A stretch of 5,540 nt of DNA, from positions 1,579 through 7,118 of the forward strand of contig QHXL01000198.1 in the NCBI GenBank assembly GCA_003222935.1, read 5' to 3'. Under the pieces are notes generated by a model. The model was not told the origin of the DNA and searched no databases. It was given only the letters and a program-made list of their open reading frames with translations. The position numbers and the translations under genes were made by a program. Of the stretch, positions 1 to 5,540 are shown in pieces. Position 1 is the stretch's first letter; each line of letters begins with the position of its first letter. The stretch is from Acidobacteriota bacterium. Its GTDB lineage: Bacteria; Acidobacteriota; Blastocatellia; Pyrinomonadales; Pyrinomonadaceae.

Positions 1-823
1 TCACAATCATCAACAGAATACTTCCTGGAGTTGCTCCTAATGCGATCCGTACACCAATCTCGTTTGTATGTTGAGTGACGAAGTATGCGAGTACTCCGTA
101 GATACCGATCGCAGCAAGCAGCAAAGCCAAAAGTGAAAACGCAGCCAGCATGATCATTCCCAGGCGTCGCTGACCTGCTTCCTCACCGAGCAATTCAGAC
201 ATCGTTGCAACGTTGGAAATCGGTTGGTCAGGATCGACGTCACGTATTGCCTGACGAATTGCTCCAACCAGAGTCGAACTTTCCCCTGTCGTGCGAATTG
301 CAAGGTCACGAGGAATAAACCATGTATGTTGTTTGACCTGTTGATAAGGCAGATACATCTCAGCCTTCACCGCTTCGTCGAGTCCCATCTGACGAACGTC
401 GCCTACGATACCAACAATCTCAACCCAGGGTAGGCCTTCATTCGGGTCGCCCAGTTTGAAACGACGACCTAACGCCGATTGACCGGGCCAGTACTGCCGA
501 GCCATGGTTTCATTTATTACAGCAACTGGAACTGATTGTTCGTTGTCTTGCGGGGTTAAGTAACGACCGTGCCTCAGTGGGATCTTCATCGTCTGCAAAT
601 AGTCGCTACTCACCTGACGATGACAAGCGTCGAAGGCCATTCCGGGGATCGGATCTTTCAAACCTTCCGGATAGATCCCTGTCGTTCCACCTTTCCACGA
701 CAAAGGCACTGACGTGGTATACCCGGCGGAAACGACACCAGGCAGATGGTCCACTCGATCGAGCACCTGTTCATAGAACGCAGCTCGTTTTGCCGGCTCT
801 TTATATTTCGGAATACTGATTGA
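1..823 (-). pseudogene. ADOP permease, frame-shifted second half (continues beyond left edge)
   Basis: Reading the minus strand with codons starting at 823, 820 and so on gives about 274 codons without a stop down to position 2. The translation begins [20 protein letters not shown] and matches the second half of ADOP proteins. It has a second MacB-type periplasmic core with [20 protein letters not shown] and [13 protein letters not shown], then the start of the second FtsX domain ([19 protein letters not shown], then [14 protein letters not shown]). The remaining C-terminus, with the last membrane segments, should lie left of the window. The frame differs from that of the 801-2156 part. The linker normally found between 'LFHL' and 'xISIP' (a block resembling xxVxPGxxPENVLT) is absent from all three frames. 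I infer a deletion of roughly 40-50 bases that also changed the frame. With no start codon or ribosome binding site at its front, this half is probably not made as a functional protein. Confidence 0.82.
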
Positions 824-2156
824 ACAGGTGAAACAGCGTTTGTATGAGTAGTCCGGCACCTACCAACAGCACAATCGATAAGGCGACTTCAAACACAATC
901 ATGCCGCTGCGCAAACGTCCGGTCGGCGTAGCGCGTGAGCTGCTCTGTTTCAGAGTTTCGTTTAGATCGACTTTGGCCGACTGAAGCGAGGGAACCAGAC
1001 CGAACACGACACCTGTCGTAAGTGAAATCAAGAAGGCAAACAATAAAACCTTAAAATCGAGATGAAGGTTGGTGGAGACGGATAAAGTTTCGGGAATAAG
1101 CCTTTGTAAAAAGCCAAAACTCCACCACGCCAGAATGGCGCCTAACAACCCGCCCGCAGTCGCAAGCAACAGACTCTCGGTAAGCAGTTGCCGAACGACT
1201 CGCAATCGACTTGCACCCAGTGCGACACGCAACGCAATTTCGCGGCGGCGGCTAACTGCGCGTGCAAGCAACAAACCGGCAAGGTTTGCGCAGGCAATCA
1301 AAAGCACAAACGCGACCGCAACTAACAGGACAAGCAAAGGTCGACGAGATTCTCCAACCAGTTGTTCACGCAACGACAACACAACAGCACCGAGTTTTCC
1401 CTCAAACATTTGATCCGGGTGATCGTGGGCCATGTTGGCCATTAACGCCGACATGTCCGCCTGGGCCTGGGCGACGCTAACGTCAGGTTTGAGTCGCGCA
1501 ACCACGTTCAAGTAATGACCCCCACGGTTTGCTTGTTCTTCTTGATCTAAGGCGAGCGGTACCCACAGTCGTACTTCCTTGTCCATGAATTGAAAACCAG
1601 CAGGCATAACGCCGACTACTGTCCATTTCTCGCCATTCAACTGGATGTTTCGATTTACGACGTCAGCCGCGCCACCGTATCTCGTTTGCCAAAGTTGGTA
1701 GCTCAGCAGGGCTACTTTGTTGCCGCCGTAACGATCTTCTTCCGGTAGGAACGTCCGGCCAAGTAAAGGTTGAACACCCAGCAGTGGGAAGAAATTTGCA
1801 CTCACCTGGTGAGCTGCAACTCGTTCCGGCTCACCATCGCCGATCAAGTTAAAGCTCGTGCTAGCCGTCGCGGCCATGTCTTCAAACGAACGGTTCTGTG
1901 ATTTCCAATCGAAGTAGTTTGCCGGCGCTGGTGTGTTACGCGGAAAACCCGCAAATGCCGCGTCTTCCCAAACAATTACCAGGCGATTGGGGTCCTTGAA
2001 GGCGAGCGGTTTTAGCAGAACTGCATTGACAACACTGAAAATCGCCGTGTTGGCCCCGATGCCAAGTGCGAGTGTGATGATCGCAACGAAAGTGAAGCCT
2101 GGGCGTTTACGTAACCCACGAATCGCATATCGAATGTCTTTCAGTAAGGTTTCCAT
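801..2156 (-). CDS. ADOP-family MacB/FtsX-like permease, N-terminal part (ends at a premature stop)
   Basis: This frame encodes 451 residues, about the first half of an acidobacterial duplicated orphan permease (ADOP), a family related to MacB/FtsX ABC-transporter permeases and usually about 800 residues long. The start [20 protein letters not shown] is the usual ADOP N-terminus. A first membrane segment lies at about residues 22-46 ([20 protein letters not shown]), followed by a MacB periplasmic core domain to about 240. An FtsX-type permease domain follows, with membrane segments near 273-297, 325-350, 368-390 and 418-438; the cytoplasmic loop motif [13 protein letters not shown] is at 305-317. 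No ATPase domain is present, as expected for this family. A weak AGAGGT (2172-2177) lies about 15 bases before the ATG. The frame ends at TAA 801-803, just after [12 protein letters not shown], where relatives continue into a second copy of the same architecture. That second half is present in another frame, so this is the front of a broken gene. The transported substrate is unknown. Confidence 0.88.
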   Translation of the reverse strand: METLLKDIRYAIRGLRKRPGFTFVAIITLALGIGANTAIFSVVNAVLLKPLAFKDPNRLVIVWEDAAFAGFPRNTPAPANYFDWKSQNRSFEDMAATASTSFNLIGDGEPERVAAHQVSANFFPLLGVQPLLGRTFLPEEDRYGGNKVALLSYQLWQTRYGGAADVVNRNIQLNGEKWTVVGVMPAGFQFMDKEVRLWVPLALDQEEQANRGGHYLNVVARLKPDVSVAQAQADMSALMANMAHDHPDQMFEGKLGAVVLSLREQLVGESRRPLLVLLVAVAFVLLIACANLAGLLLARAVSRRREIALRVALGASRLRVVRQLLTESLLLATAGGLLGAILAWWSFGFLQRLIPETLSVSTNLHLDFKVLLFAFLISLTTGVVFGLVPSLQSAKVDLNETLKQSSSRATPTGRLRSGMIVFEVALSIVLLVGAGLLIQTLFHLFNQYSEI

Positions 2157-2355
2157 GTGACGTCGTCTGCTACCTCTTGTTGCTGAAGTGATTTGATAGG
2201 GCCCACTCTACTAACACCGCGATTGAGAGAAATGTGACGGTGAGGCAATTGAGACTTTCCAAAGCCAATCCTTACACGCCTGTTCGCGTCGATCTGAACC
2301 GTATACCTGACAAAGGCATGTACCCCGTTTTCCATTCCTTACAGCGCGTTGTGAG

Positions 2356-2364
2356 TGATAGAAT
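2356..2364 (+). promoter_or_regulatory. Candidate extended -10 promoter for the 2420 gene
   Basis: TGATAGAAT fits the extended -10 pattern TGnTAnAAT, with five of six matches to TATAAT. The matching -35 (TTCCTT at 2335-2340, 18-base spacer) is poor, which is tolerated in extended -10 promoters. Transcription would start near 2371, giving a leader of about 50 bases before the ATG at 2420. The assignment rests on pattern only. Confidence 0.33.
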
Positions 2365-2409
2365 CCGCCGCCTTCGCTTTACTGCAGTCACGGAAAATCG
2401 ATCAGTTTC

Positions 2410-2414
2410 AGGAG
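2410..2414 (+). promoter_or_regulatory. Ribosome binding site deciding the start at 2420
   Basis: AGGAG lies five bases before the ATG at 2420. It supports this start over the in-frame ATG at 2234, whose extra 62 residues are basic, look non-coding and would bury the signal peptide. Confidence 0.7.
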
Positions 2415-2419
2415 AAGAT

Positions 2420-2875
2420 ATGGAGCATCGCATCGGAATTCGACTCTTATTTGGTGCCTTATTGTTATCGACCTGTCTCGCGGTAACTGGATCTGGACAA
2501 CAGAAAAGAGGGTTCGTGTTTGATACAGGAATGGTAACACTCGGTCCCAATCAGATCCTGCGCATCTCGGGAGACGGCGTCGATCAGGATGACGCAATCA
2601 CGCTTCGCTTCAGGCGGATTCAATACTCACAGGGGCCTTGCAACGCTGGAGTTTGCAAGCACTCAATCTCACTCCAAATCACGTCGCCACCCACGACTTT
2701 GACACAAGGTGAAACCGCTACGATAGATATTCCAAACAATTCATTTGGAGTTCGAGCCGCTATGTTGAGCAACAGTCAGGATGTGCGAGTGACGGCGCAG
2801 ATTGTTGACCAAACGACGGGTGCCATTGTCGCCATCTGGGTTCCACAAGGCAGTCCGGTCGTTAGCAAAGAGTAA
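2420..2875 (+). CDS. Secreted beta-rich protein of unknown function
   Basis: The gene encodes 151 residues from the ATG at 2420, chosen because it has a well-placed AGGAG and puts a signal peptide at the very N-terminus. Residues 1-27 have a short charged start (MEHRIGIR), a hydrophobic core (LLFGALLLSTCLAV) and a likely signal peptidase I site near TGSG/QQ. C19 is preceded by L-S-T, a poor lipobox, so a lipoprotein is unlikely. The mature part alternates hydrophobic and polar residues and is rich in T, V, I and Q, suggesting a beta-sandwich. It opens with FDTGMVTLGPNQILRIS (34-50), and C74 and C79 (CNAGVC) could form a disulfide. The pattern of a 'GMVxLxPxQ' opening with a later 'Q-G-E-T-A' segment resembles small exported proteins I associate with Acidobacteriota; that link is from memory, not a search. 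It is followed after 30 bases by a membrane-protein gene on the same strand, probably in one transcript. Function unknown. Confidence 0.72.
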   Translation: MEHRIGIRLLFGALLLSTCLAVTGSGQQKRGFVFDTGMVTLGPNQILRISGDGVDQDDAITLRFRRIQYSQGPCNAGVCKHSISLQITSPPTTLTQGETATIDIPNNSFGVRAAMLSNSQDVRVTAQIVDQTTGAIVAIWVPQGSPVVSKE

Positions 2876-2905
2876 GACGCGGCGCAACATAATTGTGATC
2901 TCGCC

Positions 2906-3532
2906 ATGGACGCTTGGCTCATCGCGGTCGTCATAGTTCTGGTCATTCTCTTAGGCTGGTGGATCATTGGCCGTATCAACGGACCCGCTGAACGCGAGTT
3001 TGAGGATTGGGTGAAGACCTGCCTCGAGAAACAGGCAGTGAAGCATGGTGGCAGCGTCGATGTGACCGGTCGGACAGCGGTGCTAACCACGCCCTATAAG
3101 GAGACCAGTATTGAAGTTTCTAAAGCACCGGTCCCGGGCCACGAAGATAGTGAATACATCTATGCCCGCTTTAGGTCGCCGCTCTTCGCCGACAAGAGCT
3201 TTAAAATTTTAGTCGACTCCGATGATGTATTGTTGAAACCGAGATTGTTATCCGACCGAGTAGATGTATCGGACGAAAGATTCAAGGGTAAGTACGTCGT
3301 AAGCGCATCTGACGCTGACTTCGTAAATAGCGTATTGAGTCGAGAGATTCGTGACAGACTCTTACAACACGCTTTGGACGTACGATTCGGGAAGCGCGTA
3401 GGTCATCCCATCGGAGAGAAGGGTTGGCTGACTGTCTTTACGATAGCAATGAGAGAAGAGTCCTACGACAACATGATCGAAGTCGCGGTCATGTTCTATG
3501 AGAGGTTCCAGGCACTGTATTTGCACATCTAA
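2906..3532 (+). CDS. Single-pass membrane protein of unknown function
   Basis: The gene encodes 208 residues. A single strongly hydrophobic segment at residues 4-22 (WLIAVVIVLVILLGWWIIG) acts as a membrane anchor or uncleaved signal. The remaining ~185 residues are soluble and charged. Useful landmarks are a predicted helix at 29-46, the stretch RSPLFADKSFKILVDSDDVL (90-109), and VVSASDADFVNSVLSREIRD (131-150) followed by RLL. The 'F-x-V-x-S-x-D-x-x-F-x-x-x-x-L' arrangement resembles DUF3137-like membrane-associated proteins, but this is a loose resemblance and I would not assign the family. No catalytic motif is visible. The start is the first ATG and places the anchor at the N-terminus; no Shine-Dalgarno sequence is evident, consistent with translation coupled to the gene ending 30 bases upstream. 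The frame is intact to its TAA. Confidence 0.75.
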   Translation: MDAWLIAVVIVLVILLGWWIIGRINGPAEREFEDWVKTCLEKQAVKHGGSVDVTGRTAVLTTPYKETSIEVSKAPVPGHEDSEYIYARFRSPLFADKSFKILVDSDDVLLKPRLLSDRVDVSDERFKGKYVVSASDADFVNSVLSREIRDRLLQHALDVRFGKRVGHPIGEKGWLTVFTIAMREESYDNMIEVAVMFYERFQALYLHI

Positions 3533-3550
3533 CCGGTATGGCAATAGAAA
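3521..3550 (+). promoter_or_regulatory. Weak candidate promoter ahead of the SnoaL-like gene
   Basis: TTGCAC (3521-3526) and TAGAAA (3545-3550) are separated by 18 bases at the end of the preceding gene and the start of an AT-rich gap. Each box has four of six matches to the sigma-70 consensus, so this is only a suggestion. A separate promoter would fit the strong ribosome binding site and palindrome that follow. Confidence 0.2.
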
Positions 3551-3555
3551 TTTCA

Positions 3556-3573
3556 TTTTACGTTAACGTCAAA
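3556..3573. repeat. Imperfect palindrome in the leader of the SnoaL-like gene
   Basis: The perfect 10-base palindrome ACGTTAACGT (3560-3569) is flanked by TTT and AAA after one mismatched pair, giving an 18-base imperfect palindrome. It ends three bases before the GGAGGAG ribosome binding site. It could be a dimeric repressor site or a small leader hairpin; there is no independent support for either. Confidence 0.4.
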
Positions 3574-3589
3574 GTGGAGGAGACTAATA

Positions 3590-3984
3590 ATGTCGATCAA
3601 CGAAACCGCAATGAAATTCTTTGTGGCGTGTGAAGCAGGAAAGGGATGGAACGAATGCAAAGCCTACTGCCATTCGGATGCTACTTTTTCTGCGCAAGCT
3701 GAGCCACTCGCAGACGTCAGCAACCTGGAGCAGTACACGGATTGGATGAAGGGCTTACTCACGTTTGTTCCCGACGCACGATACGAGATCCGAGCATTTG
3801 CTACTGATGATGAGCGAAAGAGCGTTACGGTACTCATACGGGAGAGGGAGGCCCGCTTCCACCGACCGGCAAGAGTGTGAAGACTGATTATGTCTATGTG
3901 ATGGATTTCGAAGGCGATAAAATTCGGCACATGACCAAGATCTGGAATTCTGGATTGGCCCTGAAGCAACTCGGTTGGATTTAG
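3590..3984 (+). pseudogene. SnoaL/NTF2-like protein gene, broken by a small deletion and frameshift
   Basis: The gene starts at ATG 3590, nine bases after GGAGG (3576-3580). The first frame encodes MSINETAMKFFVACEAGKGW and onward through KSVT at residues 77-80, then runs into junk (VLIREREARFHRPARV) and stops at 3878-3880. From GGT at 3829, another frame continues with GTHTGEGGPLPPTGKSVKTD and ends KIWNSGLALKQLGWI before TAG 3982-3984. Together these are the front and back of one SnoaL-like, NTF2-fold protein, normally about 135-140 residues. The two parts (80 and 51 residues) sum to about 131. Relatives as I recall them have a strand resembling 'AYGVFxG' at the join, missing here in every frame. 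I infer a deletion of about 16-22 bases. Some SnoaL relatives are cyclases or isomerases and many have no known substrate, so no reaction is assigned. The 96-residue product of the first frame would lack half of the beta sheet and probably not fold. The good ribosome binding site and otherwise clean frames suggest a recent lesion or an assembly error. Confidence 0.82.
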
Positions 3985-4040
3985 ACTGCGGGCTGACCGT
4001 TCACCGCGAAAAGAGTGGGGCTATAGATCAGTGCCGTATC

Positions 4041-4048
4041 AAGGAGGT
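4041..4048 (+). promoter_or_regulatory. Strong ribosome binding site deciding the start at 4052
   Basis: AAGGAGGT is a complete match to the 16S rRNA anti-Shine-Dalgarno sequence, three bases before the ATG at 4052. An in-frame GTG at 4031 lies upstream of this site and would place the site inside the coding region, so it is rejected as start. Confidence 0.75.
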
Positions 4049-4051
4049 CAG

Positions 4052-4582
4052 ATGAGGAAGATCAAATACACGAGTATTCCCGCGGTAATAGTGTCATTGA
4101 TGTTCACCTTTGTAGCACAAGTGGTAGAAGCGCGACTCGTCTCCGTAGCAGTTAGCAAAAGAACTCAACAACAGCCGGCTAATCAAACCTGGAGTTTTGG
4201 TGATGGTCGTTTCTTTATTGACGGCAAAGTACCTCCAGCGTTTGCAGACTTCGACTACTTATATCTTGAGGGTGGGTCTTTCAAACTAGCGTCGGACGGA
4301 AAGCGGATGATCGCCGACTCACCCACTAACCTTAAGGGCGAGGTGCAGGGAAAAAGAAGGCGCACCTACAAGCTAAAGAAGGCTTTGATGGAAAGCGACT
4401 CACTTACTTTCGAGTCACTTGCAGTCGGTGGCGTCAGCTTTCAGTTTAGCGGAAAGGTTTTGAAAGGTGGTCCGACCGACGACGACTTCCTAAAACTACA
4501 AGGACATGTCTCGAAATACCTGAACGGGAAAAAGGTCGCGGAAGCAGATGTGACGTTAGTGTGGCTTGAGCCCGGCGACTAA
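4052..4582 (+). CDS. Secreted protein of unknown function
   Basis: The gene encodes 176 residues from ATG 4052. The N-terminus is a classic signal peptide: basic MRKIK, hydrophobic core to about residue 25 (SIPAVIVSLMFTFVAQVV), and a likely signal peptidase I cut after VEA27, before RLVSV. There is no cysteine, so it is neither a lipoprotein nor disulfide-bonded. A short polar linker (KRTQQQPANQT, 36-46) leads into a compact domain starting WSFGDGRFFIDGKVPPAFAD (47-66). A basic patch at 101-110 (KRRRTYKLKK) and alternating strands such as FESLAVGGVSFQFSGKVLKG (120-139) follow. The domain looks all-beta and I do not recognise its family. It ends WLEPGD. It follows the broken SnoaL-like gene by 67 bases and has its own very strong ribosome binding site. 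Expected location is the periplasm or outside the cell. Confidence 0.72.
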   Translation: MRKIKYTSIPAVIVSLMFTFVAQVVEARLVSVAVSKRTQQQPANQTWSFGDGRFFIDGKVPPAFADFDYLYLEGGSFKLASDGKRMIADSPTNLKGEVQGKRRRTYKLKKALMESDSLTFESLAVGGVSFQFSGKVLKGGPTDDDFLKLQGHVSKYLNGKKVAEADVTLVWLEPGD

Positions 4583-4654
4583 AGTTGTTGACGTGAAAAT
4601 CAGATGGTCCTCAAATCTGAGTAATCCCCGTAATCTGTGGATGACCTTTACACC

Positions 4655-4659
4655 GGGAG
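4655..4659 (+). promoter_or_regulatory. Ribosome binding site deciding the start at 4664
   Basis: GGGAG lies four bases before ATG 4664. It supports this start over the in-frame GTG at 4637, which would add nine residues (MDDLYTGSH) not typical of MOSC_N proteins, which begin almost directly with the first strand. Confidence 0.6.
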
Positions 4660-4663
4660 TCAT

Positions 4664-5383
4664 ATGGAAGTTGGACGAGTTAGTGGGATCTATCGCTATC
4701 CGGTTAAGTCGATGGCCGGTCAAGCACTGGAGGCTGCAGCGCTAGGTTGGCATGGCGTCGAAGGAGATCGCCGGTTTGCTTTTCGGCGACTTGCTGACGA
4801 GAGCGGCTTCCCGTGGCTGACCGCGAGCAAAGTACCTGAATTGCTCATCTATAAACCAGTTAGCTTTGATACTAATGTCGACTCGACACCAACTCACGTT
4901 CGTACACCGGAGGGAAACGACTATGAACTCCGGAGTGACGAACTTCGAAAGGAAATCTCGAGAAGGCATGGAAGTGAGGTCGAATTAATGAACCTCAAGC
5001 ATGGCATCTTCGACGAAGGTCATATTTCGATAATCAACCTCGGGACAGTACAAGGCATCGAGCGCGAGTCAGGTCGTGACATCGACCTTCGTAGGTTTCG
5101 ACCGAATATTGTGATCGAAAGCGAGAGCGCTGAGCCGTTTGCGGAAGACAGATGGGTGGGCCACACGTTGATCTTTGGGGAAGGGAACAGCGCGGCAGCC
5201 GTCAGGGTTACGATGAGAGATGAACGATGCGTTATGGTTAACTTTGATCCGGATACAGTCGAGCGAGATTCTGAAGTAATGAAGACCGTTGTTCGTCTGA
5301 ATGAGAACATGGCCGGCGTGTATTGCACGGTGGTCCAGGCGGGTGAACTTCGCGTCGGCCAAGTGGTGACACTGGTAGACTAA
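4664..5383 (+). CDS. MOSC-domain protein of the YcbX/mARC type
   Basis: The gene encodes 239 residues. An N-terminal MOSC_N beta-barrel domain (about residues 2-115) begins VGRVSGIYRYPVKSMAGQAL and contains GVEGDRRFAF (31-40), both typical of YcbX and mitochondrial amidoxime-reducing component (mARC) proteins. The C-terminal MOSC domain (about 125-238) has RRFRPNIVI (143-151) and DERCVMVNFDPDT (186-198). C189 aligns in pattern with the cysteine that binds molybdenum in mARC ('RC...DPDT'). The domain closes with the GVYCTVVQAGELRVGQVV segment (218-235). Members of this group bind molybdenum cofactor and, in mARC and YcbX, reduce N-hydroxylated compounds with the help of electron-donor proteins. 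No fused 2Fe-2S ferredoxin domain is present here, and the length is that of a stand-alone protein, so its electron donor would be separate. No signal peptide is seen, so it is probably cytoplasmic. The next gene starts four bases after its stop. Exact substrate unknown. Confidence 0.88.
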   Translation: MEVGRVSGIYRYPVKSMAGQALEAAALGWHGVEGDRRFAFRRLADESGFPWLTASKVPELLIYKPVSFDTNVDSTPTHVRTPEGNDYELRSDELRKEISRRHGSEVELMNLKHGIFDEGHISIINLGTVQGIERESGRDIDLRRFRPNIVIESESAEPFAEDRWVGHTLIFGEGNSAAAVRVTMRDERCVMVNFDPDTVERDSEVMKTVVRLNENMAGVYCTVVQAGELRVGQVVTLVD

Positions 5384-5387
5384 ACCT

Positions 5388-5540
5388 ATGAAAAAGTTTC
5401 TGACGACATTAAGAAATTGCGGCTACCCGGTTTTTATCCTAACGGGTTTGGTGATCATGATCTTTTGGGTTCTGGCGAGCGGTGTTGGCGTTGAAGCAAA
5501 GAGATCAATGCTGCCAGATCTGACCGCGCCGGTTCTGTTT
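5388..5540 (+). CDS. Membrane-anchored protein of unknown function, N-terminal fragment
   Basis: An open frame starts at ATG 5388 and runs 51 codons to the right edge without a stop. It begins MKKFLTTLRNCGYPVFILTG with one hydrophobic segment at about residues 13-31 (YPVFILTGLVIMIFWVLAS), followed by VGVEAKRSMLPDLTAPVLF. The basic N-terminus and single segment fit a signal peptide or membrane anchor, or the first helix of a larger membrane protein. Its start is four bases after the MOSC gene stop, which indicates co-transcription and probably translational coupling; no separate ribosome binding site is clear. Too little is present to assign a family. Confidence 0.6.
   Translation, partial: MKKFLTTLRNCGYPVFILTGLVIMIFWVLASGVGVEAKRSMLPDLTAPVLF

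Larger units (their letters stand above)
2157..2419. promoter_or_regulatory. Divergent intergenic region between ADOP gene and plus-strand gene set
   Basis: These 263 bases separate two divergently oriented genes and must hold promoters for both. Translations across the region are of low complexity and do not resemble protein, so I treat it as non-coding. For the plus strand the best candidate is the extended -10 at 2356-2364. For the minus strand I see no convincing -35/-10 pair. ADOP genes often sit beside a PadR-type regulator gene; none is present here. Confidence 0.5.

Noticed and set aside
577..819. Plus-strand frame of 80 codons at the left side
   Set aside because: It is antisense to the second half of the ADOP protein, whose minus-strand translation matches the family throughout.
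795..830. Programmed ribosomal frameshifting to join the two ADOP halves
   Set aside because: No convincing slippery heptamer with a following structure is seen, and conserved linker residues are missing, so a frame change alone would not restore a normal protein.
1069..1480. Plus-strand open frames opposite the ADOP gene
   Set aside because: They lie antisense to well-conserved ADOP sequence and their translations are rich in R, N, T and P without any domain pattern.
2234..2419. N-terminal extension of the secreted-protein frame starting at ATG 2234
   Set aside because: The extra 62 residues are basic and low in protein-like pattern, would hide a clear signal peptide, and the AGGAG just before 2420 marks the real start.
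4031..4051. GTG start at 4031 for the 4052 gene
   Set aside because: The complete Shine-Dalgarno sequence AAGGAGGT lies inside this extension, directly before ATG 4052.
4588..4616. TTGACG with a 17-base spacer to TCAAAT as a MOSC gene promoter
   Set aside because: The -35 is good but the -10 lacks the key second-position A and matches only four of six bases, so it is not reported as a feature.
4600..4620. Inverted repeat TCAGAT / ATCTGA with a 9-base loop between the 4052 gene and the MOSC gene, as a terminator
   Set aside because: The stem is only six pairs and AT-rich, and no run of T follows; it is as likely to be chance.
4742..5362. Minus-strand frames opposite the MOSC gene
   Set aside because: The plus-strand frame has clear MOSC_N and MOSC motifs over the whole stretch; the antisense frames show none.

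Overview
The window looks like chromosomal DNA from an Acidobacteriota-type bacterium, possibly of the Blastocatellia kind; this is inferred from gene content only. The main pointer is a large ADOP-type (acidobacterial duplicated orphan permease) gene on the minus strand. A small secreted protein with the 'GMVTLGPNQ...LRIS' pattern, of a kind I associate with that phylum, is a weaker second pointer. Base composition is fairly balanced. There is no rRNA, tRNA, CRISPR array, insertion sequence or phage gene.

Layout. Positions 1-2156 (minus strand) hold an ADOP permease gene that runs off the left edge. It is broken near 801-823: the first 451 codons end at a TAA, and the rest of the protein continues without a stop in another frame down to position 2. 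A conserved stretch of about 15 residues is missing at the junction, so this is an internal deletion plus frameshift, not a single-base slip. Positions 2157-2419 are a divergent intergenic region with a plausible extended -10 promoter for the plus-strand genes.

From 2420 rightward every gene is on the plus strand: a secreted beta-rich protein of unknown function (2420-2875), a single-pass membrane protein of unknown function (2906-3532), a SnoaL/NTF2-like gene (3590-3984) also broken by a small deletion plus frameshift, a secreted protein of unknown function (4052-4582), a MOSC-domain protein of the YcbX/mARC type (4664-5383), and the start of a membrane-anchored protein (5388 to the right edge).

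The first two plus-strand genes (30-base gap) and the last two (4-base gap) are probably co-transcribed pairs; the SnoaL-like gene and the 4052 gene each have their own strong ribosome binding site. I see no clear shared pathway and no evidence of a new defence or mobile system. The most notable feature is that two unrelated genes less than 3.1 kb apart carry the same kind of lesion (loss of a short conserved block with a change of frame), which suggests either local gene decay or an assembly problem.
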